Part shown: in pieces, positions 31,077 to 40,121 of the stretch | Layout of the letters: the number at the start of each line of letters is the position of its first letter | Position numbering within the stretch: the stretch's first letter is position 1 | Assembly: GCF_002483225.1 (NCBI RefSeq) | Contig: NZ_DLHL01000063.1 | Location: 105,216 to 169,215, forward strand | Source of the DNA: Gemmatimonas sp. UBA7669 | Lineage (GTDB): Bacteria; Gemmatimonadota; Gemmatimonadetes; Gemmatimonadales; Gemmatimonadaceae | Length of the DNA: 64,000 nucleotides | Direction of reading: 5' to 3' | The notes under the pieces: generated by a model | Databases searched by the model: none | What the model saw: the letters and a program-made list of their open reading frames with translations, nothing else | What the model was told of the DNA's origin: nothing | Program-made: the position numbers and the translations under genes

Positions 31077-32882
31077 CTACGCACGAGGCCGGGTGCGCGT
31101 TCGCGCGGGCCGTGAACTCTCAAGGGCCGCGGGCGCATTGCTCGTTCCCAGACAGCGATCACAGGCACCGCACGAGGCGCGGGCCTCAGGGTCTCCGAAA
31201 TAGCGCAGGACGAACGCTCTTCGGCAATAGCGGGTTTGCGCATACCGCTGCATGGCATCGAGTCGACCGAGGTCGGCCTGACGCCGACGCTCCAGCAGCG
31301 CCCAGTCCACCGGAATGGTCTGCCCGGTCTGGACTCGTGGATCGATGCGCATGCCACCGCCCGTTGCCGTCCACGTGACGAACTGCTGCGACTCGAGTCG
31401 CTCCAGGACCGGGACCAGACCCATCGCACCGCCAAGTCCAGGCGGCAAACCGTCGAGATCCACACTCGCACCAGTCTCCAGACGTTTGCCCACCGCGCGC
31501 CAAAGCGCGCGCAGCACTTCCCGATCAAACTCGCGCTCTCCCACCAGTTCGCGCGTGATGCGCGCTGGTGTGGCCAGGAGCCGCACGAACACGCGGCCCG
31601 GCGCTGGCGGTTCGATGGTGCACAGGCCATGCGCCATCAGCACTCTGAGCGCGGCGCCCACTTTGCGGTCGCCCACCTTGGGCGGCACGCGCTGCACGAG
31701 GTCTTCCAGCGTGAGCGGCGCGAAGCCCGTCGGATCGGCCGCCTGCTGCATCTGCTTCCACACCAGTTCCACCACGCTGCGCTCGGGATGTGCGTTGGCG
31801 ATGAAGAACTCGTGCGTGAATCGATCGGGATAGCTGTGCAGCAACACACAGGTACTCTGCTTGCCGTCGCGCCCTGCCCGCCCGGCTTCCTGGTAGTACG
31901 CTTCCAGCGTACCCGGCATGGCGTGATGCACGACCAGACGCACATCGGGTTTGTCGATGCCCATGCCGAAGGCACTGGTCGCGACGATGACCCGCGCGCG
32001 TTCATTCATGAAGGCGTCCTGCGCGCGCTGACGCAGACTGTCGTCGAGGCCCGCGTGATAGGCGGTGGCGCGAATGCGACCGCGCACCAGAGTGGCCGTC
32101 ACGCGCTCCACCGCCTTGCGGGTGGGCGCATACACAATGGCCGGCCCCTCGGCCTCGCGCAGCCACTGCACCGCCGTGCTGTCCTTGTCGTGCTGCGTGC
32201 GCGTGGGCACCACGTGATACGTGAGATTGGTGCGGTCGAAGCCGGCCACCACCACCTCGGGTTCGCGCAGTGCCAACTGCTTGACAATGTCCTGTCGCAC
32301 ATCCGGTGTGGCCGTCGCGGTCAGCGCCACCGTCTGCGGTCCACCCAGCCCGTCGCGAATGCGACCGATGCGCCGGTAGCTGGGCCGGAAGTCATGACCC
32401 CACTCACTGATGCAGTGCGCTTCATCCACAGCCAGCAGGGCCACACCAATGTCGGCCAGGCGCTGCATCGTGCGGCCCGCGTCCATGCGCTCCGGCGCCA
32501 GATACAGCAGCTTGAGTGAGCCATCGCGCGCCCGCGCCATGCGATCGGACACTTCGTTGCTGCTCAGCGTGCTGTTGATGTAGGCCGCACTGAGTCCGCG
32601 TCGCTCGAGCGCCTCCACCTGATCTTTCATGAGGCTGATGAGTGGACTGACCACAATGGTCAGCCCCTCGCGCATGAGCGCCGGCACCTGATAACACAGG
32701 CTCTTACCGCCGCCGGTGGGCAGCACCACCAGCGCGTCGCGACCCGACAACACCGCCTGCACCGCACGAACCTGCGGCGGACGGAACTCCGGATAGCCGA
32801 AATGCTGCCGCAGCGTGGCGCGCGCCTGATCGAACGCGGCGGACACGTCAGTCTGCGGTATGGAAGTGCGCGAAGCGGACAT
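31077..32882 (-). CDS. recQ: RecQ-family ATP-dependent DNA helicase
   Basis: A 601-residue 3'-5' DNA helicase. Walker A LPTGGGKS lies at 54-61, the DEAH box at 153-156, ALTATATP is motif III and YYQEAGRAGRDG is motif VI. In E. coli RecQ the zinc module directly follows the helicase core. Here a winged-helix-like stretch (about 370-520) comes first. The zinc ligands C553, C571, C574 and C577 lie at the extreme end, in the CRRAFVLRYFGD...CGACDRC block. There is no HRDC domain. This short arrangement also occurs in some other bacterial RecQ proteins. Confidence 0.94.
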   Translation of the reverse strand: MSASRTSIPQTDVSAAFDQARATLRQHFGYPEFRPPQVRAVQAVLSGRDALVVLPTGGGKSLCYQVPALMREGLTIVVSPLISLMKDQVEALERRGLSAAYINSTLSSNEVSDRMARARDGSLKLLYLAPERMDAGRTMQRLADIGVALLAVDEAHCISEWGHDFRPSYRRIGRIRDGLGGPQTVALTATATPDVRQDIVKQLALREPEVVVAGFDRTNLTYHVVPTRTQHDKDSTAVQWLREAEGPAIVYAPTRKAVERVTATLVRGRIRATAYHAGLDDSLRQRAQDAFMNERARVIVATSAFGMGIDKPDVRLVVHHAMPGTLEAYYQEAGRAGRDGKQSTCVLLHSYPDRFTHEFFIANAHPERSVVELVWKQMQQAADPTGFAPLTLEDLVQRVPPKVGDRKVGAALRVLMAHGLCTIEPPAPGRVFVRLLATPARITRELVGEREFDREVLRALWRAVGKRLETGASVDLDGLPPGLGGAMGLVPVLERLESQQFVTWTATGGGMRIDPRVQTGQTIPVDWALLERRRQADLGRLDAMQRYAQTRYCRRAFVLRYFGDPEARASCGACDRCLGTSNAPAALESSRPARTRTRPRA

Positions 32883-32958
32883 GCCGCATGCTAAGCACGG
32901 GACACGAACGATGCGACATCAATTTGACGCATGCGCCGCGACGTGCCGGTTGTGACGC

Positions 32959-33010
32959 GAAGGTCGCGAACCGAAGGTCGCGAACCGAAGGTCGCGAACC
33001 GAAGGTTGCG
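32959..33010. repeat. 14-bp tandem repeat between recQ and U32 peptidase genes
   Basis: GAAGGTCGCGAACC is present three times in perfect tandem (32959-33000), followed by a partial, diverged copy. The repeat is entirely intergenic and ends 12 bases from the stop of the U32 peptidase gene. Confidence 0.85.
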
Positions 33011-33021
33011 ACGCCCGCGCG

Positions 33022-35559
33022 TCACACCGCCCGCGCAAAATGTCCGCGCGTAAACTCGCCGTTGAGCAGGGTCCGCACGGCCATGGCGTCGGCCGACTCG
33101 CCAGCCGCCAGCGCATCGAGCTGCTGGCGATAGCCCCGTACGATGGCCTCTATGGGGTCGCCCGGCACGTTGAACAGCAAGTGATAGCCACGCACGCCCT
33201 GCGCCCACAGCGCGGGGAGATGCTCACTGCCATCGATGGGGCGCGAATGCAGCAGACGGTTGCGGCAGTTGCTGTCGGTGGCCACCGCGAACGTGTAGCC
33301 TGCCGGATCGGTGAGGGACACGTTCGTGTGCTTCTGCACGCAGAGGTCGCGGCAGGTGGTCGGCTCACGCTCGAAGGCCGCACTTAGCACACAGTGCTCA
33401 ATGGTCATGCCCTCGGTGCGACCATACACCAATACATCGAACCCGCGCCCCTGCCATGGACTCATCACGTCGAGCATTTCGGCCGTGGTGAGCTCAATGG
33501 ACGCCGTGAGCCTTTGCGCCCCGAGTTCGAACAGCCAGGCGGCCGTGTGCTGATTGAACACGTTGGTAGCGTAGTCTCCAACTACGTGCACGCCCGCCTC
33601 GGCCAACTCGGCCAGCAGCCCGACGTGGCCCGTAAGCACCGGCAATCCCAGAGCCAGCCACTTGTCGAGGCGCTTGCGTTCTTCCGGGCGCACGATGGTG
33701 GGCGTGCGCAAACGAAGCCCGACGCCCTGCGCCGCCAGTTCATCGCGCAGCGCGGTGACCCGCGTAACCGGGGGCATCGGGTGCCGGAGAAACGGATCGA
33801 GCACCACCTCCGTCGCGCCGCCTGCCGCGGCGGCGCGCGCACCGTCGAGATCGTACACAATCGCACGCAGCGCGAGTGGCTCGTCCGCGCGTTCGCTCGC
33901 AGCCATCCCGCCCTTCTCGTAAACGGTTACGGCCTCAATGCGCGCCACCTGCTCGGCAATTTGTGATTCGCGAACGGCTTGCTCACTCATGGCCGCCCAA
34001 CTGCGCTGCTCAAGCAACTGCTCGGTGGCCTGCTGACGCAGCTGGTTGAGCTCACTCACCGGAAGAAAGAGTCCGGCGGCGAGCCCGCTGATGTCCACAC
34101 TCCCCAGCTTGAACGGCGTCTCGCCGAGGCGGCCGAATTGCTCGCGCAACTGGGTCATGTCGAGCGCGCGCTTGCTGGCCGGTGCCAGCGCCACATCGCC
34201 ACGCACCGTGACTTCATGCTCGCCGCACTGCCACACCGTCTTGAGCGGCCCACCGGCATGTCCGAAGCAGCGCACATCCACGCGCGTGAGGCCCACGCGC
34301 GTTGGAAGCGGTACCGCCGCGTAGCTGGCCTGCGCCGCCGCAAGCAGCGTGGCGTCGCTCGTGCGCACCACCCGCCAGCCTTCGGACACGCGCACCACCC
34401 GCGGCCCACTGCGCACATGGACTGCCTGACGGAATACACCGGCACGCGAAGACAGGGTGCGCACCTGCTGTACACTGCCCCCGAGCGACGCTGCAGACCC
34501 CTCCTCCGGCGCTTCGAAACCGACGCCGTCGCCAACCGCGAGAGCGCGGGACACTTCGACAATGAGATCCTGTCCCTCCTGCCCCACCACCATGCCAAGT
34601 GGCAGACCACGATTGTCGGGCTGCGTGCGCGTGATGTACTCCCGACCCTGACGCCCGCCGTACATGCCGCCGGTGTTGCCGCGGCTGAAGATCTGCACCA
34701 GCGGTTCCACAGCATCCGGCGACGGCGCCTGTCCCCGTTCTCCCCGCGCGATGGCGTCGAGCCACCCGCGATAGGCCTTGGTTACGGTGGCCACGTACTC
34801 GGGCTTCTTCTTGCGACCTTCCACCTTGAGGCAGCCGACACCGAGATCTGCAATGGCTTCCAGGTGATCGTGCGCCGCCAGATCCTTGGTGCTAATGAGG
34901 TAGCCGCGGTCGAGCGTGGCGCCGGTGATCTCATCGTTCAGCGTGTAATCCTTGCGACACGACTGGGCACAGGACCCGCGATTGGCTGAGCGCTCGCTGA
35001 TCATGCCAGACATGAAGCACTGACCGGAGTACGAGATGCACAGCGCGCCGTGCACGAATGTCTCGAGACTGAGGTCGGGCACTTCCGTGCGGATGGCCCG
35101 GATGTCCTCCAGGGTATTCTCCCGCGCCAACACCACGCGCTCAACGCCGAGCCGCTGCATGACGCGTGCACCGGCCACGTCATGAATGGTCATCTGCGTG
35201 GAACCGTGCACCTCAAGCTGCGGATACACGCGTTGGATGAGCCGCACCACGCCAAGATCCTGCACAATGGCCGCATCGATGCCGCGGTCCACGCACTCGC
35301 CGAGATAGCGCAGGGCTTCGACGAGCTCGTGGGGCTTGATCAGCACATTGAACGTGAGGTACACGCGCACGCCGCGCCCGTGGGCAATGGCGCAGGCCTG
35401 TTCCAGCTCGTCGAGGGACAGCTGCGCGCCCTCGTCGCGCGCGTTGTACATGGACGCGCCGAGGTACACGGCATTGGCGCCATTGGCCACGGCGGCCCGT
35501 ACGGCGTCCAGCGTGCCGGCGGGGGCGAGAAGTTCGGGAACCTGCGACGAGCGGGGCAT
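33022..35559 (-). CDS. U32 family peptidase (RlhA/TrhP-like hydroxylation protein)
   Basis: An 845-residue U32 family member. In E. coli, related proteins RlhA and TrhP are needed for C- or U-hydroxylation of rRNA or tRNA, although the family is named as peptidases. The N-terminal barrel begins LLAPAGTLDAVRAAV. The core signature is in ETFVHGALCISYSGQCFMSG and the following CAQSCRKDY, giving clustered cysteines suited to Fe-S binding. The second half (from about residue 400) contains the long extension seen in full-length members, with GLRLRTPTIVRPEER and C-terminal CRDLCVQKHTN. It diverges from the unknown gene at 35714. Confidence 0.9.
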   Translation of the reverse strand: MPRSSQVPELLAPAGTLDAVRAAVANGANAVYLGASMYNARDEGAQLSLDELEQACAIAHGRGVRVYLTFNVLIKPHELVEALRYLGECVDRGIDAAIVQDLGVVRLIQRVYPQLEVHGSTQMTIHDVAGARVMQRLGVERVVLARENTLEDIRAIRTEVPDLSLETFVHGALCISYSGQCFMSGMISERSANRGSCAQSCRKDYTLNDEITGATLDRGYLISTKDLAAHDHLEAIADLGVGCLKVEGRKKKPEYVATVTKAYRGWLDAIARGERGQAPSPDAVEPLVQIFSRGNTGGMYGGRQGREYITRTQPDNRGLPLGMVVGQEGQDLIVEVSRALAVGDGVGFEAPEEGSAASLGGSVQQVRTLSSRAGVFRQAVHVRSGPRVVRVSEGWRVVRTSDATLLAAAQASYAAVPLPTRVGLTRVDVRCFGHAGGPLKTVWQCGEHEVTVRGDVALAPASKRALDMTQLREQFGRLGETPFKLGSVDISGLAAGLFLPVSELNQLRQQATEQLLEQRSWAAMSEQAVRESQIAEQVARIEAVTVYEKGGMAASERADEPLALRAIVYDLDGARAAAAGGATEVVLDPFLRHPMPPVTRVTALRDELAAQGVGLRLRTPTIVRPEERKRLDKWLALGLPVLTGHVGLLAELAEAGVHVVGDYATNVFNQHTAAWLFELGAQRLTASIELTTAEMLDVMSPWQGRGFDVLVYGRTEGMTIEHCVLSAAFEREPTTCRDLCVQKHTNVSLTDPAGYTFAVATDSNCRNRLLHSRPIDGSEHLPALWAQGVRGYHLLFNVPGDPIEAIVRGYRQQLDALAAGESADAMAVRTLLNGEFTRGHFARAV

Positions 35560-35713
35560 TCGGAAAATCTAACCACCCCCGAGCGAAGACCGAAGATTTC
35601 GCGAGTCTCAATTCCGATTGCGAGAGCCGAATTGACCCTGCACTTTGCAGAAGTCGGACGGCTCCGCGGGTTTCCAGCGCGGGCGGAACGGGTTCACGTC
35701 AATGGAGGAGTAC

Positions 35714-36439
35714 ATGGCGGTTACGCTCTACCGGATGCGCAGCGGCAAGGTGCACAGCTTCAACCGTATGGCGTACGGGATCGAGAATACCAGTCTCATT
35801 CCCGCGACACCGGCCGCGGATGGCAGCAAGCGACGCTATCTGTTCAGTGAGGACGGCGTTGGCATCTACCCGGTGCTCATTCGCGGTGATTCTTCAAAGG
35901 AGATCGTGGCCTGGCTGGCGCAAGCCAAGGGGGTGCGGTTCACGATCAAGGGCCGTGAGATCGTCGAGGATGAGGACGATTTTGATGCCATGCTGACGCG
36001 GGAGCTGGAGGAGAAAACCGGCGCCTACAGCTACAAGGCCACGAACACCATGGAAGGGTTCACCATCTGCTGCAAATGGCACATGCATCGCACCACCAGC
36101 AAGGCCATCGAGATTCACGACGGCGGCATGGACGCCTTCAAGAGCATGGCGTTGTTCACCGGCGGCATGCTCGGTGGGGGCATCAGCAATCTCGTCAGCC
36201 CCGCGTCGTCCGGTGTGCCGTCGAACGCCAAGGTGGGCATCGAAGTCACCAAAGGCCTCGTGGGCTCGGCGCCTGATGTCTATGACATCGGCAGCACGCT
36301 CAAGGGCGGCGGTGGTGGCAAGTCGGACGTCGGCTTCATGGTGTCGTACTTGCCGCTCAAGGGGGGTACCAACACCGGCAAGAGCAGCATCGCGGCGCGG
36401 AGTCTCGCGCGCATTGCCGACCGCATCTGGCCCGGCTGA
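35714..36439 (+). CDS. Hypothetical protein of unknown function
   Basis: I do not recognise this 241-residue protein. The ATG at 35714 has GGAGG five bases upstream, while ATG 35702 lies within that ribosome site and TTG 35645 has none. The first ~110 residues are beta/alpha and charged, with SKRRYLFSEDGVGIYPVLIRG and GREIVEDEDDFDAML. A central ICCKWHMHRTTSKAIEIHDGG segment has two cysteines and two histidines that might bind metal. It is followed by a Gly-rich semi-hydrophobic stretch (FTGGMLGGGISNLVS) and a C-terminal half with poly-Gly. No signal peptide. It stands alone, with divergent neighbours on the left and a strong terminator on the right. Confidence 0.85.
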   Translation: MAVTLYRMRSGKVHSFNRMAYGIENTSLIPATPAADGSKRRYLFSEDGVGIYPVLIRGDSSKEIVAWLAQAKGVRFTIKGREIVEDEDDFDAMLTRELEEKTGAYSYKATNTMEGFTICCKWHMHRTTSKAIEIHDGGMDAFKSMALFTGGMLGGGISNLVSPASSGVPSNAKVGIEVTKGLVGSAPDVYDIGSTLKGGGGGKSDVGFMVSYLPLKGGTNTGKSSIAARSLARIADRIWPG

Positions 36440-36495
36440 ACGCGGCCTTCGCCAGGTACGGCACCAGGTACATTGCCAGGTTCATCACAGCACAG

Positions 36496-36543
36496 CAGCG
36501 CGCCCCGGGGACCAGCAAGGTTCCCGGGGCGCGCTGTCTTGTG
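36496..36543 (+). terminator. Strong terminator after the unknown gene
   Basis: The arms 36496-36511 and 36522-36536 give a near-perfect stem of about 15 bp, with CGCGCCCCGGG as its core. On the plus strand it is followed by TCTTGT. It may work on both strands, since the small membrane protein gene converges from the right. Confidence 0.8.
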
Positions 36544-36600
36544 GTGCATCGTTTCCGGTGGCTGACCGGAATGTGTGGCCGGAACGTGTCAGGACACGCG

Positions 36601-36756
36601 TCAGGAGCGGTTGAGACGCCGGAGGAATCGCAGACCCAGCGCAATGAGCACCAGCGCGATGCCCAGCCAGCGCAGCCACTCCTGCCCCGTGCGCTGAGCC
36701 ATGGTGAAGGCCACCACGCCCCCCACAATGAGCACGAGCCGAAGACGGAGAATCAC
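36601..36756 (-). CDS. Putative small membrane protein
   Basis: A possible 51-residue protein with two hydrophobic segments, VLIVGGVVAFTMA and LGIALVLIALGLRF. They are separated by QRTGQEWLRW, and the protein ends in basic residues (RRLNRS). The GTG at 36756 follows the AtuA-C gene stop by seven bases, but no ribosome site is evident. An earlier in-frame start at 36807 would overlap that gene by 44 bases. Membrane-type composition supports a real gene; its function is unknown. Confidence 0.5.
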   Translation of the reverse strand: MILRLRLVLIVGGVVAFTMAQRTGQEWLRWLGIALVLIALGLRFLRRLNRS

Positions 36757-36763
36757 CGCGCGA

Positions 36764-37126
36764 TCAGCCCGCGTAGGCCGGAAGGCCGGCCGCCGATGCT
36801 TCCGCATCGGGAACGGTGATCACCAGGCGCAACAACGCCGTGGAGTACACCTTGCCCTGTGCATCGGTCTTGAGTGACAGCGTGCCACCGCCATCGAGCG
36901 CACCATGCAGCAGAAAGTTGAGCGCCCCGAGATTGGGCAACTCGAAGCGCACCACGTCACCCGTGATCTGGCCGGCGAAGTGCGCGGCCACGGCATCACG
37001 CGTCACGTAGCGATCGAGGATGGGATACCACGCCGGCTTGAGGGCAATGAGGCCCACGTTGGCGGTGTCTCCCTTGTCGCCGCTGCGGGCGTGGGCGATG
37101 TCCAGCAATCGAACCTGCATGCTCAC
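36764..37126 (-). CDS. AtuA C-terminal-like small protein
   Basis: A 120-residue protein resembling the C-terminal domain of AtuA-type proteins, which here is encoded separately. HARSGDKGDTANVGLIA is the family pattern. It is coupled by a four-base overlap to the AtuA-like gene, strongly suggesting a complex. No catalytic residue assignment is possible. It probably serves acyclic terpene or branched-chain acyl-CoA use, inferred only from AtuA-linked loci in Pseudomonas. Confidence 0.8.
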   Translation of the reverse strand: MSMQVRLLDIAHARSGDKGDTANVGLIALKPAWYPILDRYVTRDAVAAHFAGQITGDVVRFELPNLGALNFLLHGALDGGGTLSLKTDAQGKVYSTALLRLVITVPDAEASAAGLPAYAG

Positions 37127-38508
37127 TCCACGATGGTGACAGCGGTGGACACGGCGCGCTTGTCGAGCAGCGCGGGCCAGTAGGCCACGATTTCTTCAAC
37201 CTTGGGGCGACCACCGGCAAAGCCGGTCACACTCGGCGGACCGTTGAGCACGAGTGGCGCAATCTCGCGCGTAAAGCGCTCGACGGCCGCGCGGTCGCTG
37301 CCACGCACGCCAATGCGATACTGCACTTCCGGCGCCTCACGTCCATCACCCGCCAACGGACCATGCGTGGCCGTGGCACCAACGAACTCGCTCAACACCT
37401 GATCGAACTTGAGACCGAGGTTGTCGAGACGCTCACGCAGTACGCGGTCGGCCAGCTGCGCCTTCTCCATGGCGTCGGGCCAGGAGTACACCAGCGTGCC
37501 CACGGCCTTGTAGCCCGAGCGATAGGCAATGGACACCTTGAGGAAGGGCGTCGGCGGCCCACCGGTGATACCGTGCACCCGCACCCGATTCTCACCGGCG
37601 TCTTCGAGACGGATGCTGGTGAAATCGGCCACCACGTCGGGCGTGATGTACGCGTTCGGATCGCCCATTTCGTACACCAGCTGCTCCGTCACGCTGGGCA
37701 CACTCACGCGGCCGCCGGTGTTGGCGTGCTTGGTGATGACAAACGTGCCATCGGCCTGCGCCTCGGCAATGGGATAGCCGACGTTGGCCAGATCGGGGAT
37801 GTTGCGCCAGTCGTGCAGGCAGTTGCCGCCCGAGCACTGCGCGCCACACTCGAGAATGTGGCCGGCCACAATTCCTGCCGCGAGCCGGTTCCAGTCGTCG
37901 GCGGCCCACCCGAACTCGTGACGCAGCGGCGCCATGGTGAGCGCGGTGTCGGTGCTGCGACCGGTGACCACGACGTTGGCGCCCTGCTGCAGCGCCTCCA
38001 CGATTGGCGTAGAGCCGATGTACGCGTTGGCCGAGAGCACGCGGTCACGGATGTTCGCGAGCGGCTCGTTGGTGTCCATGTTGCGCAGCTCGTGACCCGC
38101 CGCGAGCAGCTCATCGAGGCGATCGAGAATGTCGTCGCCGGTGACCACGCCGATGCGAATCTTGCCACGCACGCCATGCTTGCTGGCCGCTTCGAGGACG
38201 GCGTCGGCGCAGGCCATCGGGTTCACCCCACCAGCGTTGGCAATGACCTTCACGCCGCGCTCGGCCACGGCCGGAAACACACTCTCCATCGCGCCAATGA
38301 AGTCCCGCGCGTATCCCATGCGGGGATCGCGCTCCTTCTGCTTCTGCACGATGGACATGGTGACTTCCGCGAGGTAGTCCAGCATCAGGTAGTCCACCTG
38401 ACCGCCTTCCACCTGACGGCGGGGGGCTTCCAGCCAGTCCCCCCAGAATCCCTGTCCGCTGGCCACGCGCACGACGCGCGACCCGTTCTGTTGCGACTCC
38501 GACATCAC
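37123..38508 (-). CDS. AtuA-like protein (DUF1446 family)
   Basis: A 461-residue member of the DUF1446/AtuA family, linked in Pseudomonas to acyclic terpene (citronellol, geraniol) use, with unknown chemistry. Motifs typical of the family are GQGFWGDWLEA at the start, NAGGVNPMACADAV, VVTGDDI and VVVTGRSTDTAL. ECGAQCSGGNCLHDW contains three cysteines. The C-terminal domain sits on the next gene as a separate protein. It overlaps the carboxylase gene (upstream) and the small AtuA-C gene by four bases each, so all three are coupled. Confidence 0.85.
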   Translation of the reverse strand: MMSESQQNGSRVVRVASGQGFWGDWLEAPRRQVEGGQVDYLMLDYLAEVTMSIVQKQKERDPRMGYARDFIGAMESVFPAVAERGVKVIANAGGVNPMACADAVLEAASKHGVRGKIRIGVVTGDDILDRLDELLAAGHELRNMDTNEPLANIRDRVLSANAYIGSTPIVEALQQGANVVVTGRSTDTALTMAPLRHEFGWAADDWNRLAAGIVAGHILECGAQCSGGNCLHDWRNIPDLANVGYPIAEAQADGTFVITKHANTGGRVSVPSVTEQLVYEMGDPNAYITPDVVADFTSIRLEDAGENRVRVHGITGGPPTPFLKVSIAYRSGYKAVGTLVYSWPDAMEKAQLADRVLRERLDNLGLKFDQVLSEFVGATATHGPLAGDGREAPEVQYRIGVRGSDRAAVERFTREIAPLVLNGPPSVTGFAGGRPKVEEIVAYWPALLDKRAVSTAVTIVE

Positions 38509-40121
38509 GAAGCTCCGAAGGTGGGCATGGGCGGCAGCACAAAGGCGCCAAGGTGCGGTCCGTGATTCTGGCTGGCCGCGCGCAGCGCGAGCGCCAACAG
38601 ATCCCGCGTATCTTCCGGGTACACGATGGCGTCGACAAAGCCGCGCGCCGCCGCGTACCGCGCATCGAGCTGGGTTTCGTAGTCCGCGCGCATCTGTTCA
38701 ACCGCTTCCAGCACTTCCGGCGCCGGCGTGGTACCGGCCTTCTTGGCCGCGTCGAGCGCCGGACCGTGCACGGCCTGTACAGCGGCTTCGCCTTCCATCA
38801 CGGCCATGCGACCCGTGGGCCACGACAGGATGAAGTCGGGATCGAAGCCCTGCCCGGCCATGGCATAGTAGCCCGCGCCGCTGGCGTGGTTGACCGTGAG
38901 CACGATTTTGGGGACGCGGGCGCAGGCCATGGCCTCCACGAAATGTGCGCCCGCGCGAATGATGCCTTCGTGCTCCGCGTCCGGCCCGACCATGAAGCCC
39001 GACACGTCCTGCACAAAGAGCAACGGGATGCCCTGCTTGTCGCAGCGCTCGATGAAGTAGGCCACCTTCTCGGCGCTTTCGGCGTAGATGATGCCGCCGA
39101 AACGCGGACGTTCACCGGGCCGTCCCTTGATGAGGCCACGCTGATTGGCGATCACGCCAACGGGGATGCCTTCGATGCGCGCATCGCCGCAGATCATCTC
39201 CTTGGCGAGGTTGGGCTGGAACTCGTCAAGTTTGCCCTCGTCGAGCACCGCGCGCAGCAGCGCGTGCATGTCGTAGGACATGCGGTGATCGGCGGGCAGC
39301 AGGTCATAGAGTGACGTGGGCGGTTCGGCAGGCGGGCGCCACGCCGAGGCCACCGCGCGCGACGGCGCGGGCAGTCGGGACACCAGCTCACGCAGCTTGT
39401 CGAGGCAGGCCGGATCGTCGTCGAGCGCATAGTGCGCCACACCCGAGACTTCGGTGTGTGTCACGGCGCCGCCGAGCGTTTCGCCATCCACGGTCTGCCC
39501 CGTGGCGCCCTTCACAAGATTCGGGCCGCCGAGGCCCATGAAGGACGTGCCCTTCACCATCAGGATGACATCGCTGAGCGCCGGCAGATATGCACCGCCC
39601 GCCACACACTGTCCCATCACGGCCGCGAACTGCGGAATGCGCAGATACCGGCGCATGATGGAGTTGTAGTAGAAAATGCGGGCCGCGCCGTACTGTCCCG
39701 GAAACACGCCGCCCTGATAGGGCAGATTCACGCCCGCCGAGTCGACGAGGTAAATGATCGGGATGCGGCAGCGCATCGCCACTTCCTGGGCGCGCAGCGT
39801 CTTCGTGATGGTCTCGGGCCACCACGAACCGGCCTTCACGGTGGCATCGTTGGCCACCACGACCACTTCCCGACCTTCAACCACGGCAATGCCCGTGATG
39901 ACGCCGGCGCCAGGCGCCTGCCCATCATACTTGTCGTGGGCCACCAGCAGGCCGATCTCGAGGAAGGGCGTGTTGGGATCGCGCAAACGGTCCACACGCT
40001 CGCGCGCCGTCAGTTTGCCGCGCTTGTGCTCCTTCGCAATCTTGTCCGGTCCCCCACCCAAACGCAGGCGGGCCTCCAACTCGCGGATTTCGTCGGCGAG
40101 TTCACGCAGGCGACCGCTCAT
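38505..40121 (-). CDS. Acyl-CoA carboxylase carboxyltransferase (beta) subunit
   Basis: A 538-residue carboxyltransferase that passes CO2 from carboxybiotin to an acyl-CoA. It has the two crotonase-like halves. The segments GGVFPGQYGAARIFYYNSIM, CVAGGAYLPALSDVILMV and IFYYNS are characteristic of methylcrotonyl/geranyl-type enzymes, and NHASGAGYYAMAG of the second half. No biotin carboxylase or biotin carrier is encoded nearby, so the alpha subunit must lie elsewhere. The ATG at 40121 overlaps the B12-subunit stop (ATGA). Substrate could be methylcrotonyl-, geranyl- or propionyl-CoA; the AtuA neighbour favours a branched substrate. Confidence 0.9.
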   Translation of the reverse strand: MSGRLRELADEIRELEARLRLGGGPDKIAKEHKRGKLTARERVDRLRDPNTPFLEIGLLVAHDKYDGQAPGAGVITGIAVVEGREVVVVANDATVKAGSWWPETITKTLRAQEVAMRCRIPIIYLVDSAGVNLPYQGGVFPGQYGAARIFYYNSIMRRYLRIPQFAAVMGQCVAGGAYLPALSDVILMVKGTSFMGLGGPNLVKGATGQTVDGETLGGAVTHTEVSGVAHYALDDDPACLDKLRELVSRLPAPSRAVASAWRPPAEPPTSLYDLLPADHRMSYDMHALLRAVLDEGKLDEFQPNLAKEMICGDARIEGIPVGVIANQRGLIKGRPGERPRFGGIIYAESAEKVAYFIERCDKQGIPLLFVQDVSGFMVGPDAEHEGIIRAGAHFVEAMACARVPKIVLTVNHASGAGYYAMAGQGFDPDFILSWPTGRMAVMEGEAAVQAVHGPALDAAKKAGTTPAPEVLEAVEQMRADYETQLDARYAAARGFVDAIVYPEDTRDLLALALRAASQNHGPHLGAFVLPPMPTFGAS

